NCBI RefSeq assembly: GCF_900240265.1
Contig: NZ_LT964739.1
Coordinates: 2,114,835 to 2,178,834, forward strand
DNA length: 64,000 nucleotides
Source of the DNA: Galactobacillus timonensis
Lineage (GTDB): Bacteria; Bacillota_I; Bacilli_A; Erysipelotrichales; Erysipelotrichaceae
Direction of reading: 5' to 3'
The position numbers and the translations under genes were made by a program. Of this stretch, positions 18,595 to 27,579 are shown piece after piece (within the stretch, counting starts at the first letter, position 1; every line of letters starts with the position of its first letter). Below the pieces are notes generated by a model. It was not told the origin of the DNA. It did not search any database and worked only from the letters and a program-made list of their open reading frames with translations.

Positions 18595-19996
18595 ATGGCA
18601 GCAACGAAACTGATTGCCATGCATGTGAATAAGGGCAAGACGGTTGCCCAGTGTCTGAATGAGCGTCTGGATTATACGCAGAATCCACTGAAGACAAAGC
18701 AGGGTGAGCTGATCAGTTCCTATGAATGCGAACCGGAAACCGCAGCAATGGAGTTCCTGTTATCCAAGCGGGAATATCAGCGGGTCACTGGCGAAGAATA
18801 CAAGGGCAATATTATTGCTTACCAGATCCGGCAGTCCTTCAAACCCGGTGAAATTACGCCTGAGGAAGCCAATAAACTCGGATATGAAACAGCCATGCGA
18901 TTCAACCAAGGGAAAACACGCTTTTACAGTTTCCACTCATACGGACCGTGCTCATATCCATTATCACATCATCTTCAATTCCACTACACGCGACTGTACC
19001 AGAAAATTCAAGAACTTCTTCTATTCAGGACTTGCGCTGCAGCATCTCAGCGACATCATTTGTCTGGAACATGGATATTCCATTATTGAAAAGAAACCAT
19101 ATGCTGATCGCAGTAAGCGTACGGTGTATCCGAAGCGGCATACGATGCGCAATGAACTGGGTTCTGTTATTGATTCCTGTCTGAAGCAGAATCCGGAAAA
19201 TCTGAATGCTTTCTACCAGCTTCTGCCGGAACATGGATATGAGTTGAAATGTGGAAAGCATCCGGCTGTCAAAGGACGACGGCAGAAAAAATTCATCCGC
19301 TTGGATTCTCTTGGTGAAGACTATACGCAGGATGCTATTTCTGAGAGAATCGCCGGCGCAAACGTGCGGGAGCTACACCATGATGGACAAAGTTTGATAC
19401 CTGATCTTCTGATAGTTATTGAGAATAGAATCCTCGACAAAGGTCGTGGTTACGAGCGCTGGGCAAAGAAAAAGAATCTCGGCATGACAGTCGATACGCT
19501 CCGTTTCTTTCAGAAAGAGAATATTCACAGCATGACACAGCTGTGGGAATCTGCGGAATCAGCGGTGCAGCGCTGCGAACAGCTGAAAGCAGATATCCGA
19601 TCCAGGGAAACATGACTCTCTGAGATCAAAGAGCTGAAGACACACATCATTAACTACAGCAAGACAAGGGAAACTTACAAGCAGTATCGGGAAGCCGGCT
19701 ACAGCAAGAAATTTCTGGAAACACATCGGGAAGAGATCATGCTGCACAAAGCTGCAAAGGAAGCCTTCGGCAACTTGCCGAATGGGAAGATCCCGAAGAT
19801 TAAGGATCTGAATACGGAATACCAGCAGCTTATTCAAGAGAAGCAAAAACTCTACGCAGAATATAGAAAGGCCAAGGAACGCATGAAAGCTATGGAAAAT
19901 GCCAGGAAGAATGCGGAGATGATCTTGGAAAAGATTATAGTGAACATGATGGGATGCAGAAACAAGCGTTCTCCGAACGCGCAGCCACCGACATAA
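18595..19996 (+). pseudogene. Relaxase/mobilization nuclease remnant of a Tn1549-type conjugative element
   Basis: The first 105 codons, after a good ribosome site (aaaggaga), encode MAATKLIAMHVNKGKTVAQC and IAYQIRQSFKPGEITPEEAN, which match the start of Tn1549/CTn-type relaxases that nick oriT. An extra A in the run at 18913-18916 shifts the frame. The continuation is then found in the next frame as HAFTVSTHTDRAHIHYHIIF, which is the HxHxH metal-binding site, running to 19612. A TGA at 19613-19615, probably from CGA, interrupts it, after which the Lys/Glu-rich helical C-terminus (SEIKELKTHI to about 19996) continues in the same frame. No other conjugation gene survives next to it, so it is a relic. 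Confidence 0.82.
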
Positions 19997-20225
19997 ATGT
20001 GCCGGTGTTCAAAGGGCTTGGGATGAATCCCAACCAGTTGCGGAAAGCGGATTGTGGCTACACAAACACTGCTCGCACAAAAATTGCCTTCTGAATAATT
20101 ACCATTTGGAAAATTGAAACAAAAAGAAGGCTCCGTTCGCAGAATAAAATGGCAGTTCTACATTTTTTGCTGGGGAATTAATTATCACGTGCGAAAAAGT
20201 GAACGATTTGTTCATCGGTTCAAAC
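19997..20225. other. Intergenic stretch between relaxase remnant and capsule promoter
   Basis: No convincing gene. A short continuation of relaxase-like coding (INVPVFKGLGMNPNQLR, in a third frame) is visible at about 19990-20092, then AT-rich sequence. Base composition falls from the G+C-rich pattern of the core genes to clearly AT-rich here and stays so through about 25.6 kb. Confidence 0.4.
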
Positions 20226-20254
20226 TTGTTTATTGATTATATCCATGGTATAGT
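20226..20254 (+). promoter_or_regulatory. Promoter of the capsule/exopolysaccharide operon
   Basis: A -35 TTGTTT (20226-20231), 17-base spacer and -10 TATAGT (20249-20254) lie about 240 bases before the first capsule gene, leaving a long untranslated leader with two hairpins. Confidence 0.7.
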
Positions 20255-20293
20255 ATATTAGTAATTTTTTCCAAGGGAAGTAGTTAATAAATA

Positions 20294-20448
20294 TGAAAAA
20301 AGACTTTACAAATGATGATCTGGTCGGCATTATTCGACAGACAGACAGAGGAGTAGTCTGCCTTTTTTTGGTATCTATAAATACGCATATTGGAAAAAAT
20401 AAGCAGGTTTTCTGCGCTTAAATAGCGCCGGAGACCTGCTTATTTGTT
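20294..20448 (+). promoter_or_regulatory. Leader with terminator/attenuator hairpins before the capsule operon
   Basis: First hairpin: CAGAC (20342-20346) pairs with GTCTG (20356-20360) and is followed by CCTTTTTTT, an intrinsic terminator inside the leader. Second hairpin: AAGCAGGT (20401-20408) with ACCTGCTT (20434-20441) plus an inner GCGC pair. A short frame MKKDFTNDDLVGIIRQTDRG begins at 20294 and spans the first hairpin. A terminator upstream of the first gene implies attenuation or processive antitermination; LoaP/NusG-paralogue control of such operons is known in Firmicutes, but no LoaP gene is in the window, so this is inference. Confidence 0.6.
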
Positions 20449-20491
20449 TGCGGTAAAAAGAGTGTGAGATGTGAGGGGAACAGAGTTAGTG

Positions 20492-21108
20492 ATGGAGAAG
20501 ATTAATGCGGATTGTGCGTCAGCACATTTGCAGGTGTATCTCTCATTTAAAAGGGGATTGAACATTATCCTGTCAGCTATCGCGTTTGCGATATTGCTGA
20601 TCCCGATGATTGTGATCGGAATTCTGATCAAAATAGATTCTCCAGGACCAGTTCTTTTCAAGCAGGAGCGCCTGGGAAAGGATGGGAAGACGTTCATGAT
20701 ATATAAATTCCGACCCATGGTCGAAGATGCAGAAAAAGATGGCCCTAAATGGGCAGATAAAGATGATGGACGTTGCACAAGAGTGGGAATGTTTTTGCGA
20801 AAATCCCGGCTGGATGAACTTTCACAGCTGCTGAATATTTTAAAGGGAGATATGAGTCTAGTTGGACCGAGACCGGAGCGAGAATACTTTTATAAGAAGT
20901 TTTCAGAATATATACCGGATTTTCCAAAGCGACTTGAAGTGTAGCCGGGCCTTACCGGACTGGCACAGGTAAATGGAGGGTATGATCTCGGCCCGGAAGA
21001 AAAGCTTAAGTACGAAGTGGAATACATAAAAAAAGAAGCATCGGATTAGATTGCAGATGCATTATTAAGACAGCTCGATTAGTTTTTACACATGAAGGGG
21101 CAAGATGA
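20492..21108 (+). pseudogene. Undecaprenyl-phosphate sugar phosphotransferase, broken
   Basis: Initiating glycosyl-1-phosphate transferase of the bacterial sugar transferase family. The ATG at 20492 (MEKINADC) gives one membrane helix (LNIILSAIAFAILLIPM) and the conserved core PGPVLFKQERLGKDGKTF, YKFRPM, LRKSRLDELSQLLNILKGDM and LVGPRPER. A TAG at 20942-20944 stands where the family continues with Lys-Pro-Gly; the family sequence PGLTGLAQVNGGYDL resumes right after it. A second lesion is a length change in the A7 run at 21028-21034: the C-terminus (GLDCRC to FTHEGAR) is in another frame, ending at 21108. Two independent lesions argue that the gene is dead. Confidence 0.85.
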
Positions 21109-21170
21109 AATATACGCTATCAGATGCTGGATAAGGCATTCGTTATGAGAAATCAGGAGAATAATTAGGA

Positions 21171-21881
21171 ATGAACAATGAAAATACGAATCAAACTACG
21201 CAAGACACCTTTGATTTGCTGGATCTTCTAAGACAGATAAAAAAGTATTTCTGGCTTTTGCTACTCTTTGTAATTTGCATGGGAGCTGCCGGATACTTTT
21301 ATTCCACATACTTTATTGTACCGCAGTACGAATCGTCGATCATGATGATAGTGAATACAAGAGAAAACAATAACAGCAATGTGACGAACGACAATATCAT
21401 ATCTGCTCAAAATCTTGTTTCTACCTATGCGGTCATTATTAAAAGCAATACTGTTTTAGACAGAGTGATTGATGATCTGAATTTGAATATAGAATATGAC
21501 GACCTGAATGAAAATGTTTATGTAGATGCGGTGGATGACACTCAGGTTATGAGAGTGGCAGTTAGAAATGAGAATAAGGACCTATCTGCAGAAATTGTAG
21601 ATGATATTGCAGAAGTTGCGCCGAATATTATTGTAGATGCGGTTGAAGCGGGCTCGTGCAAAGTAATTAGTCATGTGAAAACAAGTGATGATCCTGTAAC
21701 ACCTAATGTTGAAAAAAACACTTTGCTAATGGGGGCTTTAGGGCTACTTATTGCAATCATTGCTATAGTAATACGCTCATTGTTTACAGTAAGAAAAATC
21801 GTCGATGATAATGACGCGCAGAAATACATTGGTTTGCCAGTTCTTGGTGTTATTCCGGAACTTGGCGGAGGAAACAAGTAA
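21171..21881 (+). CDS. cpsC: Capsular polysaccharide chain-length regulator / tyrosine kinase activator (CpsC/YveK type)
   Basis: Membrane protein of 236 residues with the Wzz layout: cytoplasmic start DLLDLLRQIKKYFWLLLL, membrane helix at about 24-46, an extracellular domain that contains VPQYESSIMMIVNT, a second membrane helix at about 182-203, and a short cytoplasmic tail with the conserved PVLGVIPELGG. The tail activates the partner kinase encoded two bases after its stop. The frame is intact although the preceding sugar transferase is broken. Ribosome site: aggagaataattagga. Confidence 0.88.
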   Translation: MNNENTNQTTQDTFDLLDLLRQIKKYFWLLLLFVICMGAAGYFYSTYFIVPQYESSIMMIVNTRENNNSNVTNDNIISAQNLVSTYAVIIKSNTVLDRVIDDLNLNIEYDDLNENVYVDAVDDTQVMRVAVRNENKDLSAEIVDDIAEVAPNIIVDAVEAGSCKVISHVKTSDDPVTPNVEKNTLLMGALGLLIAIIAIVIRSLFTVRKIVDDNDAQKYIGLPVLGVIPELGGGNK

Positions 21882-21882
21882 G

Positions 21883-22620
21883 ATGAATAAAAAGAAGAAA
21901 CGTACTCCTCGAAAGCTAATGTTAGTGACAAATGAGAAAGCCCCTTTTAATTACAGAGAGGCTTATAAATCATTACGTACAAATTTGAAGTTTATTGCAG
22001 CAACGGAGAATGCTAAAAGTTTTGTAATAACCAGTGCATTGCAAACGGAAAGTAAAAGCAACGTATCAACAAATCTGGCAATCACTCTTGCCGAAGAAGG
22101 GAAAAGCGTTGTCCTTGTAGACTGTGATTTCCGAAAGCCTACCATTCATAGATTTTTACATATGCATAGCGAAGGATTTGGTATTACCGATGTTTTGATG
22201 GATACCTGTCCGATTGAAAAGGCAATATACCATCAAGAAGATTGGGGAATTTATGTATTACCTGTAGGGACTGTACCACCCAATCCAGCTGAGCTTATTT
22301 CTACTCCGAAAATGAAGTCGGTCTTGGATTCATTAAAAAAGGCATTTGATTATGTGATCATTGACACCCCGCCTGTCTCAGTCGTAACGGACGCAACAAT
22401 AGTAGGCGGAATAGCAGATGGAGTACTTCTAGTAGTGCGCTCGGACTTCGCACCAGTTGAAATGGTTCAGCTTGCGAAGAAGAAGCTAGAAGATGTCAAT
22501 GTAAAAATATTTGGAATAATACTCACAAGATTTGATGCGAAGAGAACTGGGCATCAGTCTGGCTATTACTATTCATACAACGATTACTACTATAGCTATG
22601 ACAAAGATAAAAAGGAATGA
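21883..22620 (+). CDS. cpsD: Capsule tyrosine-protein kinase (CpsD/BY-kinase)
   Basis: Bacterial tyrosine autokinase of 245 residues that works with CpsC to control chain length. EAYKSLRTNLKF near the start is the family's oligomerisation motif. The Walker A region reads QTESKSNVSTNLA, with SKS in place of the usual GKS; Walker A' is VVLVDCDFRKP and Walker B DYVIIDTPPV. The C-terminus carries the autophosphorylated tyrosine cluster YYYSYNDYYYSY. I start at 21883 (MNKKKKRT); an upstream in-frame ATG at 21805 would place it inside cpsC. The stop overlaps the next gene (ATGA). Confidence 0.9.
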   Translation: MNKKKKRTPRKLMLVTNEKAPFNYREAYKSLRTNLKFIAATENAKSFVITSALQTESKSNVSTNLAITLAEEGKSVVLVDCDFRKPTIHRFLHMHSEGFGITDVLMDTCPIEKAIYHQEDWGIYVLPVGTVPPNPAELISTPKMKSVLDSLKKAFDYVIIDTPPVSVVTDATIVGGIADGVLLVVRSDFAPVEMVQLAKKKLEDVNVKIFGIILTRFDAKRTGHQSGYYYSYNDYYYSYDKDKKE

Positions 22621-23396
22621 AAGACGAGAATATAAAATCTCCATTGGCGGATTTGCATTGTCATATTCTTCCGCAAATTGATGATGGGGCAAAAGATGAA
22701 TCTATTTCCATAAAAATGCTACAGATGGAATATCAGAGTGGCGTTACCGAAATTGCTATGACAAGCCATTTTGATTGCGAAAAAATAAAGTTAGATGACT
22801 TTTTAAAAAAAAGACTTGTTGCAAAAAAGAAATTAATGTCGAAAGCTATCTTAAATTTTAAAGCAGCGGCCAATATAAATATTAAGTTAGGAGCAGAGGT
22901 ATATTATTCCCCAAATCTTTCTAGGATTGATGCAGGAAAATTATGTATTGAAGGAACAAACTTTATGCTTATGGAGCTTCCGACGGACAGAAAGCCTCCA
23001 TACCTTGATGAGACAATTTATAGCCTTCAGTCAATGGGAATTACTTTGTTAATTGCTCATATCGAGCGATACCCATACGTAATGGACAATCTTCCGATCC
23101 TTTGTGACTGGATTGATAAAGGAATATTTACACAAATAAATGCTGGAACAATTTTACGGAAAGGAAGCCAAGCAAAAATATGCCATAAGCTAATTAAATG
23201 GAATCTTGTTCACGTTATGGCAAGTGATGCGCACTCTATTGATAAGAGGCCTCCCAATCTTGCAGAAGGATTAGATTTGTTAACCAAGGATGAGAAAAAA
23301 AGACTGATTCAAAATGCGCATAATATTTTTGGGGGAGTGACACCGGAGATAACTGAAATTTATTGCCCCAAGAAGTTTCTGGGGAGGTGGTATTGA
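22617..23396 (+). CDS. cpsB: Tyrosine-protein phosphatase of the PHP family (CpsB/YwqE)
   Basis: Manganese-dependent phosphatase that removes phosphate from CpsD, 259 residues. PHP metal ligands are seen in DLHCHILPQIDDGAKD at the start, HIERYP in the middle and ASDAHSIDKRPPN near the end. It starts inside cpsD (ATGA). Its own stop codon TGA shares a base with the ATG at 23396 that would have begun the next gene, a glycosyltransferase; an IS1595-family element now sits 12 bases into that gene. Confidence 0.9.
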   Translation: MKDENIKSPLADLHCHILPQIDDGAKDESISIKMLQMEYQSGVTEIAMTSHFDCEKIKLDDFLKKRLVAKKKLMSKAILNFKAAANINIKLGAEVYYSPNLSRIDAGKLCIEGTNFMLMELPTDRKPPYLDETIYSLQSMGITLLIAHIERYPYVMDNLPILCDWIDKGIFTQINAGTILRKGSQAKICHKLIKWNLVHVMASDAHSIDKRPPNLAEGLDLLTKDEKKRLIQNAHNIFGGVTPEITEIYCPKKFLGRWY

Positions 23397-23407
23397 TGAA
23401 AAAGAAA

Positions 23408-24606
23408 AAAGCCGGTTTTGCACAGTGTTGCACTTAACACTTGAATAACGGCTATTTCTTCGCAAATACATCTCTGTATTTCAGAGTTTCTCGTGTATTG
23501 ATCTCGAGCTCCAGCAACTTTTTGATCTTTTCCAGTTGGTCTTCCGGTGGATTCACAATGAAAGCAAATATGTTCAGATAATCATTCAGATCATCTCTTT
23601 TGAACCCACTGTGGGCACGCAGAAATTTCTGCAGAAGATTGTGCATCTGGTTTACTGTGTTCAGAGGATTCTCATTATCCGGAAGCCGCTTGATCTTTTT
23701 GGAATCGTGTTCTTCATTCTTCAAGCCCAATTTTCTGACCAGCATTCTATGCCCTGGATCTTTATCTGTGACAAGTTGTGAACCAGGTTTGATATGATCT
23801 TTCAAAGCATCATAAATCGTTTCTGCTTTTGGCTGACCTCGTCCAATGTATGTGACGTAGGTTTCCACGCCGGTGGTAGCTACAGCGATGCAGATCTGAT
23901 TTATTGAGTGTCCTCTCAAGCGTTGACCGTTTTCCTTTCGGATAATGTCTTCACTGCGTACGGGAAGATATGTTTCATCATAGTAGATGCGGCCGCTTAA
24001 TACGATGTTCTTCTGGCAGTCTTTAAGAAGAATACCAGTTTTGAGGAACCAGTATTTCGCAGTTGTCGCGGCATTTTTGTTATTCCATGAATCAGAGGAC
24101 AAGCTTTCAAACCGGAAAAGATTACGCCAGTAATCTATCAATTCCGCAATCTGAATTTTATGGTTTTCCAGCAAGGTTCCTGTGGTCACCGTATAGGAAT
24201 GGTGACAATGATTGCAGTAATAGCGCTGAATACCATTGCTAGTATGTCCGGCTCTTCTTATCGAGCCTGATCCGCACAAATGGCAGTTAGTGACTTCTAT
24301 GGAATTCAAGAGATCGATCTCCGATGAACCTTTCAAAGAGGCATGTCTTTGTTCATACAGGATATTTACTTGATCACGAATAAAATTCTCAGTAGCTGAA
24401 CGATCGTCAAAATCGTCCCAGGGCGTCTGCCTCCGAGATTTTGTATGGTATTTGTTATTCATGGGTGGTGGCCATGTTTTCAGGCAGACAGCCATGCCTG
24501 GCCACCACGCACGATTGCACAGCTGCCTGCCTGAAAATAATCTTTCTAGATCCTCACGGATCATTCAGATTATACAATCAGTGCAACACTGTGCAAAACC
24601 GGCTTT
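23408..24606 (-). mobile_element. IS1595-family insertion sequence, 1199 bp
   Basis: Both ends carry the inverted repeat AAAGCCGGTTTTGCACAGTG (and beyond, ending GTTGCAC), at 23408 and, reverse complemented, ending at 24606. The 8-base duplication aaaagaaa flanks it at 23400-23407 and 24607-24614, the size typical of IS1595. It carries one transposase gene on the minus strand and separates the first four codons of a glycosyltransferase gene from the rest. Confidence 0.9.
23452..24564 (-). CDS. IS1595-family transposase (ISXO2-like)
   Basis: Transposase of 370 residues. A zinc ribbon is seen in CHLCGSGSIRRAGH...YYCNHCHHSYT, followed by the ISXO2-like catalytic domain: SGRIYYDETYLPVR (first acidic residue), VTDKDPGH (second) and the third in the C-terminal NENPLNTVNQMHN segment. 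The start at 24564 is in the family's expected range; an internal ATG at 24462 lacks a ribosome site. A TATAAT-like box lies just upstream. The frame is complete, so the element may be active. Confidence 0.88.
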   Translation of the reverse strand: MIREDLERLFSGRQLCNRAWWPGMAVCLKTWPPPMNNKYHTKSRRQTPWDDFDDRSATENFIRDQVNILYEQRHASLKGSSEIDLLNSIEVTNCHLCGSGSIRRAGHTSNGIQRYYCNHCHHSYTVTTGTLLENHKIQIAELIDYWRNLFRFESLSSDSWNNKNAATTAKYWFLKTGILLKDCQKNIVLSGRIYYDETYLPVRSEDIIRKENGQRLRGHSINQICIAVATTGVETYVTYIGRGQPKAETIYDALKDHIKPGSQLVTDKDPGHRMLVRKLGLKNEEHDSKKIKRLPDNENPLNTVNQMHNLLQKFLRAHSGFKRDDLNDYLNIFAFIVNPPEDQLEKIKKLLELEINTRETLKYRDVFAKK

Positions 24607-25622
24607 AAAAGAAAAATGATGTAATGCTTTTGTGTCAATTCTTTTATCCGGAATACAACTCCTCTGCTACTTTACCATGGGATACAGCGAAATACTTAGC
24701 AGATTCTGGATTGTCTGTAGGCGTGTTGTGTGGATATCCAAAAGAATATAACGCATTCGGAAAAGTTCCTGATGAAGAAAAAGTAGATAGCGTTTTTATA
24801 AAAAGAATTCATTATTTGCAATTAAAGAGAGGCAAAACCATAGCCCGGATTATTAATTATCTATCATTTACGTCTGGAGTAATACTGAATGTAAGAGTAA
24901 TGAAGAAATACAAATGTATTATTGTTTATTCAAATCCGCCGATTTTACCGGCTGGAGCAATCTGGGCAAATATTTTATATAAAACAAGAATTATATTTGT
25001 CTCCTACGATGTGTATCCGGAGGTAGCTTATGCTTCTAATAGCCTGAGAAAAGATGGGATTATTGCAAAAGCTATGACTTGGATTAACAATTCTTTATTC
25101 AAAAGAGCTGATTATGTGGTGGCTCTTACGGATGAAATGAAGGAGTTCCTTCTCAGAAGGAGGCAGAATTTGTCGATAGATAAGGTGAGAGTAATCCCCA
25201 ATTGGGCGCATGAGTCAGCCATTCGTGTAAAACGGGATACCTTTGAAAAGTTCGGGTATGATCAGAAGGATTTTATTGTTTCTTACTTTGGAAATATGGG
25301 CATATGTCAGGATATGGAAACAATCCTTGATGCAATGGAAATCCTGAAGGATGAAAGCCACATTAAATTTTTTGTTGTAGGACATGGTGGGAAAATGGCA
25401 GAAATTATCAGGAGAACTAGACCATTGCCAAATGTGCAGGTGATTAAATTTCTTACAGGCACAGATTTTGAAGAGGCTGTTGGAATTAGCAGCTGCGGTA
25501 TTGTGAGTCTTGAAAAAGGTCTGAGAGGGATGTGCGCCCCAAGTAAATATTATAGCTATCTACAAAGTGGAATGCCGATCATTTCCGTAGTGGAGAACAG
25601 CTCTTATTTAGCTGTGAAGTGA
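24607..25622 (+). pseudogene. Glycosyltransferase (WbuB-like, GT4), interrupted at both ends
   Basis: The remaining coding sequence has the N-terminal nucleotide-sugar transferase motif QFFYPEYNSSATLPWDTAKY and the C-terminal domain starting VSYFGNMGICQDMETILDAM, ending at MPIISVVENSSYLAV. The original start is the ATG at 23396, which overlaps the cpsB stop; removing the IS1595 element and one duplication restores MKKKNDVMLLCQFFY in frame. At the other end the IS30-family element begins at 25617 and supplies the stop, so roughly 70-80 C-terminal residues of a normal 400-residue WbuB protein are missing. An ATG at 24624 could still start a shortened product. It would transfer a sugar, probably an N-acetylated one, to the capsule repeat unit. 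Confidence 0.85.
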
Positions 25623-25755
25623 AAAGTTAAATTCCACTTCAGGGAGTGCTAAGTGGAAGTATGTCTTTCACTAACTTCCAGTTGAATTTACTCTTTCATT
25701 CCTCTTGTATCATATTGGTAGGATCGACGGCTTCTTCTTGAAAGGAGGTTCCTAT

Positions 25756-27039
25756 ATGGAAGCCGCCAAAAAACAGTCGCATCTTACATTTGGTGATCGT
25801 CAGATCATTCAGAAAGGCATTGAAAACGGATCAAGCAAGAAAGCTATAGCGGATCTTCTCGGCAAGGATAAGTCTACAATCGGCAAAGAGATTGAGCGGC
25901 ACAGAGAGCTTGCATACAAGTTCAAGCTGCCTCTGGAATGTGCCGCCTACCCTCACTGCAGGTTCAACAGGATCTGTACAACTAACTGTACGGATTTTGT
26001 TCAGTTTACCTGTGCGAGAAGAGACCGCTCTCCCGGGGCCTGCAACGGCTGCGGGAAGTATAACAGCTGCCGGTTTAACAAGTTCAAATACTATGCCGAT
26101 CATGCCCACTCTGCTTACCGGGATACTCTCGTGGAATCTCGTTCAGGAGTTAACGCTACGGTCAGTACGATAAGGAAACTTGGTGAACTGATTAAACCCC
26201 TGCTTGAGAAAGGACAGTCCGTCTACGCCATTCTGGAAGCACATCCGGAGATTGGCCTGAGCGAAAAGACCATTTACACCTATATCGAAACCGGCGTGTT
26301 TACGGAAGCAGGCGTTCCCATCAACTGTCTGGATCTGAAGATGCAGGTCCGCAGAACCCCTTCCAAAAAGCGGCAATTTAAGCCTCGCAGAGACCTTTCC
26401 TATACCAAAGGCCGGACCAGTAAGGAATACGACGAATACATGGCCGCAAATCCCAATGCCAGAGTCGTACAAATGGACACTGTATATAACGATTCCATGA
26501 ATGGTCCCTTTATTCAGACATTCAAGTTCCTCCGGTACGATCTTCTGCTCTGTCTGTATCATGAAGAGAAAACCGCACTTGATATGCTTGCAGGCATCAA
26601 TCTCCTTGATGAGATTCTCGGACATGACTTGTTCAACAGGGAAGTAGAAGTCATTAAGACAGACAGAGGCTCAGAATTTACATGTGCGGACCAGGCCGAA
26701 GTCAGATCCGATGGAACACGCAGGACAAGGATGTTCTTCTGTGATCCGATGGCTTCATGGCAGAAAGGATCGATCGAAAACGTTCATCTCCTTCTTCGGG
26801 AAATCTGTCCCAAAGGCTGCGATCTTAAGGCAATCGGTCTTATTGACCAGCATGCATGCAATATCATCTCTGAAAACATCAACTCGTACCCAAAAGAAAA
26901 GCTGAACGGCAAGTCATCCTTTCAGCTTCTTGAATTTCTCAGCCACCCAACGGCAAAGAAATTCTATGAATTCGGGCTCCATAACATTTCAAATTCGGAT
27001 GAAGTGGTTCTGAAGCCATACGTTCTAAAGAGACGATAA
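25756..27039 (+). CDS. IS30-family transposase
   Basis: DDE transposase of 427 residues from the ATG at 25756, which follows the ribosome site aaaggaggttcctat. N-terminal helix-turn-helix: LTFGDRQIIQKGIENGSSKK and KSTIGKEIERH. A Cys-rich zinc-binding stretch (residues about 60-110) is unusual for small IS30 enzymes but common in this Firmicutes subgroup. Catalytic residues: Asp in VVQMDTVYND, Asp in VIKTDRGSEFT, Glu in WQKGSIENVHLLLRE. The frame is intact, yet the element is no longer contiguous at its right end because of the ISL3 insertion 97 bases downstream. Confidence 0.92.
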   Translation: MEAAKKQSHLTFGDRQIIQKGIENGSSKKAIADLLGKDKSTIGKEIERHRELAYKFKLPLECAAYPHCRFNRICTTNCTDFVQFTCARRDRSPGACNGCGKYNSCRFNKFKYYADHAHSAYRDTLVESRSGVNATVSTIRKLGELIKPLLEKGQSVYAILEAHPEIGLSEKTIYTYIETGVFTEAGVPINCLDLKMQVRRTPSKKRQFKPRRDLSYTKGRTSKEYDEYMAANPNARVVQMDTVYNDSMNGPFIQTFKFLRYDLLLCLYHEEKTALDMLAGINLLDEILGHDLFNREVEVIKTDRGSEFTCADQAEVRSDGTRRTRMFFCDPMASWQKGSIENVHLLLREICPKGCDLKAIGLIDQHACNIISENINSYPKEKLNGKSSFQLLEFLSHPTAKKFYEFGLHNISNSDEVVLKPYVLKRR

Positions 27040-27279
27040 TTCAGCGAAAGCCGTCGATCTGTTAGTAGATATTACTCTTTCACGACAATGAACTGCTAAA
27101 AGTTCACTGGTTTTCAATGCGTCTCTTTAGATCTCGGCGATCTAAATTTATCTGGGGATGCCTCGAAAACGAAGTAAAAAAACTTGGGGTGTCAGGGTAC
27201 CCCATGAAGGTTTATCCCACCACGAAACCGTCTGGTAAAACAGGCGGTTTTTGAATGGAAAGGAAAAGGAGACCGCCTG

Positions 27280-27579
27280 TTACGGCTGCGTCTCCTGAAG
27301 TTCTTCGTATTCATCCAAAAACATCTCGCAATAGATGGCGATGCGGGCAAGCATCTCGTCTGTGTTCATGGCATACAGAGTCATACTGCTCGTTTGGTCA
27401 CACTGCTTCAGCTCGCATTCAATGCCGCGCATTAATCGCTGTGCTGAGCGGCATATTCGGTTCATGGAACGAATGCTGGCCTGCAGATATTGTTCTGCTT
27501 CTTTGCCATACAAACAGGCTCCTTCTGCAGTGATCCATGTCTGCTCGGGACTCAGGGGCTGAAAGCTGGTTGAAGTCAT
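27280..27579 (-). CDS. ISL3-element accessory protein, 99 residues (copy 1)
   Basis: Third gene of the element, starting where the transposase gene ends (overlap of 4 bases). The protein, beginning MTSTSFQPLSPEQTWITAEG, is helical, lacks membrane segments, and contains QYLQASIRSMNRICRSAQRLMRGIE; I do not recognise a domain. Its conservation in copy 2 (few substitutions, mostly at third bases or conservative) shows that it is kept as a coding gene. Position suggests a transposition helper or regulator, but that is inference. Confidence 0.6.
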   Translation of the reverse strand: MTSTSFQPLSPEQTWITAEGACLYGKEAEQYLQASIRSMNRICRSAQRLMRGIECELKQCDQTSSMTLYAMNTDEMLARIAIYCEMFLDEYEELQETQP

